A DNA stretch of 11,562 bases from Gemmataceae bacterium (lineage in GTDB: Bacteria; Planctomycetota; Planctomycetia; Gemmatales; Gemmataceae), in the NCBI GenBank assembly GCA_947490035.1, contig CANLGS010000052.1, forward strand, positions 1 to 11,562, read 5' to 3'. The translations under genes were made by a program, and so were the position numbers. Below the pieces are notes generated by a model, which made no database searches, had not been told where the DNA came from, and saw nothing but the letters and a program-made list of their open reading frames with translations. Shown here piece after piece: positions 6,406 to 11,562 of this stretch (positions within the stretch are counted from its first letter, which is position 1; every line of letters begins with the position of its first letter).

Positions 6406-8487
6406 ATGCCGAAGTTCCAGCTCACCAGCCCGTACGCGCCGGCCGGCGATCAGCCGAAGGCCATCGAGCAACTCACGCAGGGCTTCGCCAACGGGAAGAA
6501 CATCCAGGTGCTGCTCGGCGCAACGGGCACCGGGAAGACATTCACCGCAAGTTGCATGATCGAGAAACTGCAAAAGCCCACGCTCGTGCTCGCGCACAAC
6601 AAGACGCTCGCGGCCCAGCTCTACAAGGAGTTCAAGGGATTCTTCAAGAACAACGCGGTGCATTACTTCGTCAGCTACTACGACTACTACCAGCCCGAAG
6701 CGTACATCCCGCAGCGCGACATCTACATCGAGAAAGATTCCTCGATCAACGAGAACATCGACCGGCTCCGGCTCGCGGCGACCAGCGCGCTCGTCAGCCG
6801 CGAAGATGTCATCATCGTCGCGTCGGTGTCGTGCATCTACGGCCTCGGTTCGCCGTCCGACTACAAGCGGATGATGGTCTACATCACGAAGGGCGAAACG
6901 CTCGAACGCGACAACACACTGCTCCGCCTTATCGACATCCAGTACAAGCGGAACGACATCGCGTTCGAGCGCGGCACGGTGCGCGTCCGCGGCGATACGA
7001 TCGACGTCTGGCCCGCGTCGGAGGAGTTCGCGTACCGCATCGAACTGTTCGGCGACGAGGTCGAAACGCTGTCGGTGATTCACCCGCTGACAGGCGAGAC
7101 GATCCGGCCGCTCGACGACCTGTACATCTACCCCGCGAAGCACTTCGTCACGCCCGAAGACCGCGTACAGGCGGCCATCAAGGGCATCGAAGACGAGTTG
7201 AACGCGCGGCTGGAGCAGTTCAAGAGCGAGGGCAAGATTCTCGAAATGGAGCGACTGAAGGCGCGCTGCCGGTACGACCTCGACATGCTCCGCGAGGTCG
7301 GCTACTGCTCCGGCGTCGAGAACTACGCGCGGTGGTTTTCCGGCCGCGCGCCGGGCGAGGCGCCGTACACGCTCATCGACTTCTTCCCCGACGATTTCTT
7401 CATGGTGGTGGACGAGTCGCACGTCAGCCTGCCGCAGGTGCGCGGGATGTACTTCGGCGACCGCAGTCGCAAGGAGACGCTCGTCGAACACGGCTTCCGG
7501 CTGCCCAGCGCGATGGACAACCGGCCGCTCAAGTTCGACGAGTTCGAGAAGCGGATGAAGCAGTGCATCTGCCTCTCCGCGACGCCCGGCCCTTACGAGT
7601 TAGAGAAGGTCGGCGGCGAGGTGGTCGAGCAGGTCATCCGACCCACGGGGCTGGTCGATCCGGTGATTCACGTGAAGCCGGCTCGCGGCCAGGTGAAAGA
7701 CCTGGAAGCGGAGGTGCGGTTGCGGTCCGCGAAGGGCGAGCGAACGCTGGTCACGGTGCTGACCAAGCGCATGGCCGAAGACCTGACGACGTACTTCCGC
7801 GACGCCGGCATGCGGTGCAAGTGGCTGCACTCCGAACTCGACGCGATCGAGCGCATCACGGTGCTGCGCGAACTCCGCGAGGGCGCGTTCGACGTGCTCA
7901 TCGGCGTGAACCTGTTGCGCGAAGGTCTGGACTTGCCGGAAGTGTCACTGGTCGCGATCCTCGACGCCGACAAGGAAGGGTTCTTGCGGTCCGACAAGTC
8001 CTTGATTCAGACGATGGGCCGGGCCGCGCGGAACGTGAACGCGGAGGTGATCCTGTACGCGGACAAGGTGACCGACTCGATGAGCCGGGCGATGAACGAG
8101 ACGAACCGCCGGCGCGTCATCCAGACCGCGTACAACGTGGAACACAACATCACGCCGACGACCGTGAAGACGGCGATCAAGAACGAGATCGAGGACGAGA
8201 TCGAGGCGCACAAGGTGGCGCAAGCGGCGGCGACCGGCGGCCCCGCGGCGGCGACCGACTACGTCACCGCGGAGTACGTGCAGGGCTTGTACGCGGAGAT
8301 GCTGGAGTCGGCAAAGAACCTGGACTTCGAGCGGGCGCAGGCGCTGCGCGACCAGATCGTGAAGCTCGAAAGCGAGCTGAAGAAGACGCACGGCGACGCG
8401 GCCCCGGCGAGCGTGCTGGGGGGCAAGACGGTGCCCGTGAGTCAGCCGGCCGGCGCGAAGCGAAAAGGCAAGTGGAAGAAGCCGTAA
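6406..8487 (+). CDS. uvrB: UvrABC system protein B (excinuclease subunit B)
   Basis: A 693-aa cytoplasmic DNA-repair helicase-like protein that receives damaged DNA from UvrA, verifies the lesion and recruits UvrC for incision. The ATG at 6406 begins the conserved [21 protein letters not shown] at 6393-6396 serves as ribosome binding site. An in-frame extension back to 6277 would translate the hairpin and is rejected. Seen in order: Walker A GATGTGKT (38-45), the damage-probing beta-hairpin [12 protein letters not shown] (91-102), DESH with [39 protein letters not shown] and the motif [13 protein letters not shown]-terminal UVR domain ([21 protein letters not shown]) binds UvrC. An Ala/Gly-rich insert ([13 protein letters not shown]) precedes it, and the tail is basic (KRKGKWKKP). 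The length is typical. The next gene starts 52 bases downstream. Confidence 0.98.
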   Translation: MPKFQLTSPYAPAGDQPKAIEQLTQGFANGKNIQVLLGATGTGKTFTASCMIEKLQKPTLVLAHNKTLAAQLYKEFKGFFKNNAVHYFVSYYDYYQPEAYIPQRDIYIEKDSSINENIDRLRLAATSALVSREDVIIVASVSCIYGLGSPSDYKRMMVYITKGETLERDNTLLRLIDIQYKRNDIAFERGTVRVRGDTIDVWPASEEFAYRIELFGDEVETLSVIHPLTGETIRPLDDLYIYPAKHFVTPEDRVQAAIKGIEDELNARLEQFKSEGKILEMERLKARCRYDLDMLREVGYCSGVENYARWFSGRAPGEAPYTLIDFFPDDFFMVVDESHVSLPQVRGMYFGDRSRKETLVEHGFRLPSAMDNRPLKFDEFEKRMKQCICLSATPGPYELEKVGGEVVEQVIRPTGLVDPVIHVKPARGQVKDLEAEVRLRSAKGERTLVTVLTKRMAEDLTTYFRDAGMRCKWLHSELDAIERITVLRELREGAFDVLIGVNLLREGLDLPEVSLVAILDADKEGFLRSDKSLIQTMGRAARNVNAEVILYADKVTDSMSRAMNETNRRRVIQTAYNVEHNITPTTVKTAIKNEIEDEIEAHKVAQAAATGGPAAATDYVTAEYVQGLYAEMLESAKNLDFERAQALRDQIVKLESELKKTHGDAAPASVLGGKTVPVSQPAGAKRKGKWKKP

Positions 8488-8539
8488 GCGACGCGCGATC
8501 ACGCGGCGGATAACATCGCTGGCAAACCCGGAGCTTCCC

Positions 8540-9403
8540 ATGCCGCAAGCCATCACGGTAACGACGCGCCCCGACTCCGTCGCGGTGCTCACGTTCGACC
8601 AGCCCGGCAGCAAGGCGAACGTCCTCACGCGCGAGTTGTGGACCGAGTTCGGCGAGGCGCTCACCGCCCTCGCGGCGCGCACCGACCTGAAGGGCTTGGT
8701 GCTGGCGAGTGCGAAGCCCGGTATCTTCATCGCGGGTGCCGACCTGAAGTTGCTCGCGAACGCGCCCGGCCCCAACGACCCCGAAGTGCGGGCGTTCATC
8801 GAGCAAGGTTTGCGCGTGTTGGAGCAACTGGAATCGCTCCCGTTCCCGACGTGCGCCGCGATCGACGGCGCCGCCCTCGGCGGCGGGTTGGAGGTCGCGC
8901 TCGCGTGCGATTACCGCGTCTGCGGCACGAATCCGAAGGTGCAACTCGGCTTACCGGAAGTGAAGCTGGGGCTGATTCCCGGCTGGGGCGGCACGCAGCG
9001 GTTGCCCCGCATTCTGGATTGGAACCGCCTGCACCACGCGAGCGACATCTTCACAACGGGTAAGAACCTGGACTACCACGCGGCGGTTGCGCACGAGATC
9101 GCGGATGTGGCCGTCGAATCTTCGACGCTGGTCGAGCAAGCCGTTTACTACGTCCTTCGCGTTGATCGGAAAAAGCGCCGCGAGTCGAAGCGGAACCCAA
9201 TTCCGAAGGGAGATTGGGAGCGATTCAAGCTTCTGCAAGATGTCACCGGGGCCGCGGCGGAAGCGGTTCGCGTGATGGTCGAAGGCGCGGCGCTCTCGCT
9301 TTACGACGCGATTGCGCTCGAAACCGAAGCGTTCATGCGCCTCGCCGGGTCGGACGAGTCGAAGCGGCTCATCGCCGAGTTCTTCGCCAGCCGCAAGAAG
9401 TAG
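8540..9403 (+). CDS. Enoyl-CoA hydratase/isomerase family protein (crotonase)
   Basis: A 287-aa crotonase-fold protein acting on acyl-CoA thioesters, probably as an enoyl-CoA hydratase in beta-oxidation. The family pattern is clear: FIAGADL (63-69) and GAALGGGLEVALACDYR (110-126) build the CoA site and oxyanion hole; E118 and E140 (LGLPEVKLGLIPGWGGTQRLPR) match the two catalytic glutamates of hydratases. The sequence resembles the N-terminal hydratase half of the FadB/FadJ multifunctional proteins, but no 3-hydroxyacyl-CoA dehydrogenase domain follows. The C-terminal ~85 residues have a basic stretch (RKKRRESKRNP, 210-220) and helices not typical of the 260-aa single-domain enzymes. GGAG at 8530-8533 is six bases before the ATG. 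It may be cotranscribed with uvrB. Exact substrate is unknown; isomerase or dehydratase activity is possible. Confidence 0.9.
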   Translation: MPQAITVTTRPDSVAVLTFDQPGSKANVLTRELWTEFGEALTALAARTDLKGLVLASAKPGIFIAGADLKLLANAPGPNDPEVRAFIEQGLRVLEQLESLPFPTCAAIDGAALGGGLEVALACDYRVCGTNPKVQLGLPEVKLGLIPGWGGTQRLPRILDWNRLHHASDIFTTGKNLDYHAAVAHEIADVAVESSTLVEQAVYYVLRVDRKKRRESKRNPIPKGDWERFKLLQDVTGAAAEAVRVMVEGAALSLYDAIALETEAFMRLAGSDESKRLIAEFFASRKK

Positions 9404-9526
9404 AAGAGAAGAGCCGCAGATGACGCAGAAGAACGCAGATCAAGACAGAAGAGAAAGAGTGCTTTGAAGAACTCTACTTCTTGGCTTTGATCTGCGTTCT
9501 TCTGCGTCATCTGCGGCTCTTCTCTT
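9404..9526. repeat. Perfect 40-bp-arm palindrome (dispersed repeat, copy 2)
   Basis: Arms 9404-9443 and 9487-9526 are exact reverse complements around a 43-base centre. They contain GAAGAGCCGCAGATGACGCAGA, shared with copy 1, then GAACGCAGATCAA, where copy 1 differs. The centre holds AGAGTGCTTTGAAGAACTCT (9456-9475), itself ending in 5-bp complementary tips. It begins directly after the crotonase stop and ends 17 bases before the stop of the convergent protease gene, so it may serve as a terminator for both. Short open frames crossing it are not credible genes. Confidence 0.95.
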
Positions 9527-9543
9527 TCTGTCCTGTCCGAAAG

Positions 9544-11562
9544 CTAGAACCAGCCGAAGAACAGCCGCTTCACGTCGAGGAAGATGACGAACACCATCAG
9601 CGACAGGATCAGGAACAGCCCGGTGTACATCGCGACCGCGAACATCCGCTCCGGCACCGGCCGGCCCAACACCTTCTCCAGGATCAGGAACACCATGTGC
9701 CCGCCGTCCAGCACCGGGATCGGCAGGAAGTTCACCACCGCCAGGTTCACCGAGATCATCCCCAGGAACAGCAGGAACTGCCAGAAGTCCTCGCCCGCGA
9801 ACCGGTACGACACGGTCGCGATCGTCAGCGGGCCGCTCATCGTCTTCACGCTCACCCGGCCGAACGCCATCGCGTACAGGTTCATGTACACGACCTTGAT
9901 GAACCGCCCCGTGCGCCGCGCGCCCAGCCCGATCGCGTCGCCCACGTCGGTCGCCTTCTGAACCTGGTTCTCGGTCTGGAACAGCAGCCCGCGGTCGTCG
10001 GTCGGGAACGCCGTGTTCGGTTTCCCTTGCAGCGTAACCGTGAACGTCTCGTCGCCGCGCTTCACCTTCAAGTCGATCTCGAACGGCGGGCTGGCCTGGA
10101 ACGCCGCGTCCGCGGTCGCCCACTGGTACGGCTTGATGTCGTCCTTCCACTCGCCGGCCACCGCCTTCCCGTCGGCGCCCGGCCCCTTGAACCGCACCGC
10201 GACGATCACGTCGTTCGGCTGGAGCGCCCGCGGTTCGCCGCCCGCTTCGACTTTGCCGTCCTCGATGCCGAGGGACCGTTTGACGCGGTGGAAGAAGCCG
10301 GGCGGCAGTTCGACCGGCGTCGTCTTGGCGTCCGCGGCCGGGCCGCCGTTTGCGACCTCGTCCACCACCGCATCGACCCAGTAGGCCAGCCCCAGACCGC
10401 TGACCGGCATCGGGCTGTTCGGCAGCGACTGCGTCTCGCGGTCGAACCGGTACGACGGGTCGAAGTCCACCGCGATCCGCTTCGCCACCTCGGTGTGGTT
10501 CTCCTCGCGCAGCACCACCACTTCGACTGACAGCGAGCCGGTTTTGTCCGCCGCCCACTTGTTCAGTTGGTGCGGCAGCAGCAGCGGGTCGAGCGGTTCC
10601 TGCTTCACCTTTTTCGGGTCCGCGATCTGGAACTCCGGCTTGGTGAAGTCAATCGCGCCGTTGGCGTACCACACGCGGTTGCCGTCCTTGTCCGCCGGCA
10701 GAAGCACCGCCTTGATGCGGTCGCCGCGCGTCGGTTGCGCGCCTTCGTTGCGCGCGACCACGCCGGCGGTCGCGGCGTTCCCGCCGCTCCGCAGCGCGAC
10801 GACCTCGCCCATCCGCATCCGCACCCCCAGGTCGTGCCGGTACGCCGGCTTCAGCGTGATGGCGACCGGTTCCGCGCTCGCTGATGCGTCGGCGCGCAGC
10901 ACGTGGAAGGTGATGTCTTGGCCCGCGAGCAGCACCATGCGCTTGTGGTACTCGGTGTACGTCTCGACCGGGGTGACGGTCGCGGGGTTCTTCGGGTCGC
11001 TCATCGCGACGAGGCGGTCGCCCGGTTGGAACTTCGGGTCGGCGCTCGCGGCCAGCGTGCCCGGCATCACCGGCTGGAACCCGGAGCGTTTCGGGGCGGT
11101 CATCAGCACCAGGCGCGACGGCGGCGAGATGCCCAACTGCGGGAACCGCTGCCCCTCGTCGCGCAGCGGCGAGACGAACCGGTCGCCCTGCACCTTCGAG
11201 CCGTTCCGCTCCCACGCGATGGACACCTTCTCGTCCTTCTGGCTGCTCATCACGATCGGGCGGATGTCGTCGAAGTACGGGCTGTCGCGGGTGTCGATCC
11301 GGGTGATGTGGTCGTCGGTGCGCATACCGGAGCGCCACGCGGCGCCGCCGCTTTCGACGTAGCCGACCGTGCCCGGCTTCTCCTGAACGCCGTGCAGGTA
11401 CGCGGCCACGAAGCACGCCATGCCCAGGATGATGTTCATCACCACGCCGGCGGAGATGATGAGCATTCTCTGGCCGACGCTCTTCTTGCGGAAACTCCGC
11501 GGGTCGTCTTCCGCTTCTTCGCCGTCGGCGCCGTCGCCCTCGCCCACCATCTGCACGAACCC
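9544..11562 (-). CDS. rseP: RseP-like site-2 protease (M50), partial, N-terminus beyond window
   Basis: About 672 residues are visible; the frame runs off the right edge, so the start and the HExxH zinc motif are not seen. The first visible residues GFVQMVGE match the GGYVKMLGE region that follows the HExxH helix in RseP-type intramembrane proteases. Next come QRMLIISAGVVMNIILGMA (a TM helix), a large periplasmic region, and near the C-terminus NFLPIPVLDGGHMVF with the third zinc ligand Asp, followed by a final TM helix. These enzymes cut membrane-bound anti-sigma factors within the bilayer. E. coli RseP has 450 residues and two PDZ domains; here the periplasmic part is over 450 residues with about four PDZ-like units (near residues 60-118, 160-225, 245-290 and 440-510, by eye). 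The in-frame ATG/GTG near 11550 are internal. The physiological substrate is unknown. Confidence 0.92.
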   Translation of the reverse strand, partial: GFVQMVGEGDGADGEEAEDDPRSFRKKSVGQRMLIISAGVVMNIILGMACFVAAYLHGVQEKPGTVGYVESGGAAWRSGMRTDDHITRIDTRDSPYFDDIRPIVMSSQKDEKVSIAWERNGSKVQGDRFVSPLRDEGQRFPQLGISPPSRLVLMTAPKRSGFQPVMPGTLAASADPKFQPGDRLVAMSDPKNPATVTPVETYTEYHKRMVLLAGQDITFHVLRADASASAEPVAITLKPAYRHDLGVRMRMGEVVALRSGGNAATAGVVARNEGAQPTRGDRIKAVLLPADKDGNRVWYANGAIDFTKPEFQIADPKKVKQEPLDPLLLPHQLNKWAADKTGSLSVEVVVLREENHTEVAKRIAVDFDPSYRFDRETQSLPNSPMPVSGLGLAYWVDAVVDEVANGGPAADAKTTPVELPPGFFHRVKRSLGIEDGKVEAGGEPRALQPNDVIVAVRFKGPGADGKAVAGEWKDDIKPYQWATADAAFQASPPFEIDLKVKRGDETFTVTLQGKPNTAFPTDDRGLLFQTENQVQKATDVGDAIGLGARRTGRFIKVVYMNLYAMAFGRVSVKTMSGPLTIATVSYRFAGEDFWQFLLFLGMISVNLAVVNFLPIPVLDGGHMVFLILEKVLGRPVPERMFAVAMYTGLFLILSLMVFVIFLDVKRLFFGWF

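Noticed and set aside
6243..8513. A 756-aa open frame overlapping uvrB in another plus frame
   Set aside because: It is Arg-rich with no domains, and every UvrB motif is in the other frame. Lack of stops is due to high GC.
9301..9510. A 69-aa minus-strand open frame over the second palindrome
   Set aside because: It runs through the repeat into the crotonase gene in antisense and reads as repeat-derived sequence.
4501..9526. The related palindromes as a CRISPR or as the ends of one composite transposon
   Set aside because: There are only two copies with no regular spacers, and the 5 kb between them is ordinary housekeeping sequence lacking a transposase. Their arms are internal to each element.

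Overview
The window looks like chromosomal DNA of a high-GC planctomycete, most likely of the Gemmata group. This is an inference from gene content and style: a lipoprotein with a Lys/Asp-rich linker, a small 'ATPFRPF' protein, a site-2 protease with a greatly enlarged periplasmic region, and an IS200-like protein with the HREH...GDYKNPPP signature I associate with that group. No rRNA or other taxonomic marker is present.

Layout, left to right. (1) 61-576, minus: an IS200/REP-associated tyrosine transposase homologue (HUH motif HAH) whose last ~27 residues look foreign; it diverges from sucC across a 99-bp promoter region. (2) 676-4487, plus: sucC, a lipoprotein with an apparent internal domain duplication, an 86-aa protein, a 109-aa membrane protein and sucD. 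The last three are chained by two ATGA stop/start overlaps, so succinyl-CoA synthetase subunits are encoded in one same-strand run but split by three genes. (3) 4501-4615: a perfect 48-bp-arm palindrome between convergent genes. (4) 4628-5437, minus: an exported coiled-coil protein. (5) 5662-6270, plus: a GTG-started 2OG-Fe(II) dioxygenase, followed at once by a perfect 22-bp hairpin. (6) 6406-8487, plus: uvrB, then (8540-9403) an enoyl-CoA hydratase/isomerase family protein. (7) 9404-9526: a second long palindrome, related to the first, again between convergent genes. (8) 9544-11562, minus: an RseP-like site-2 protease whose HExxH-bearing start lies beyond the right edge.

Most genes are housekeeping: TCA-cycle enzyme, nucleotide excision repair, acyl-CoA metabolism, envelope proteolysis. 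The most unusual signal is the pair of dispersed palindromes at 4501-4615 and 9404-9526. They share an outer motif and a nearly identical 20-base loop core that is inverted between the copies, while their stem sequences differ yet stay perfectly self-complementary. With a RAYT-like gene in the same window, a REP/BIME-like family mobilised as single-stranded hairpins is a reasonable but unproven hypothesis.
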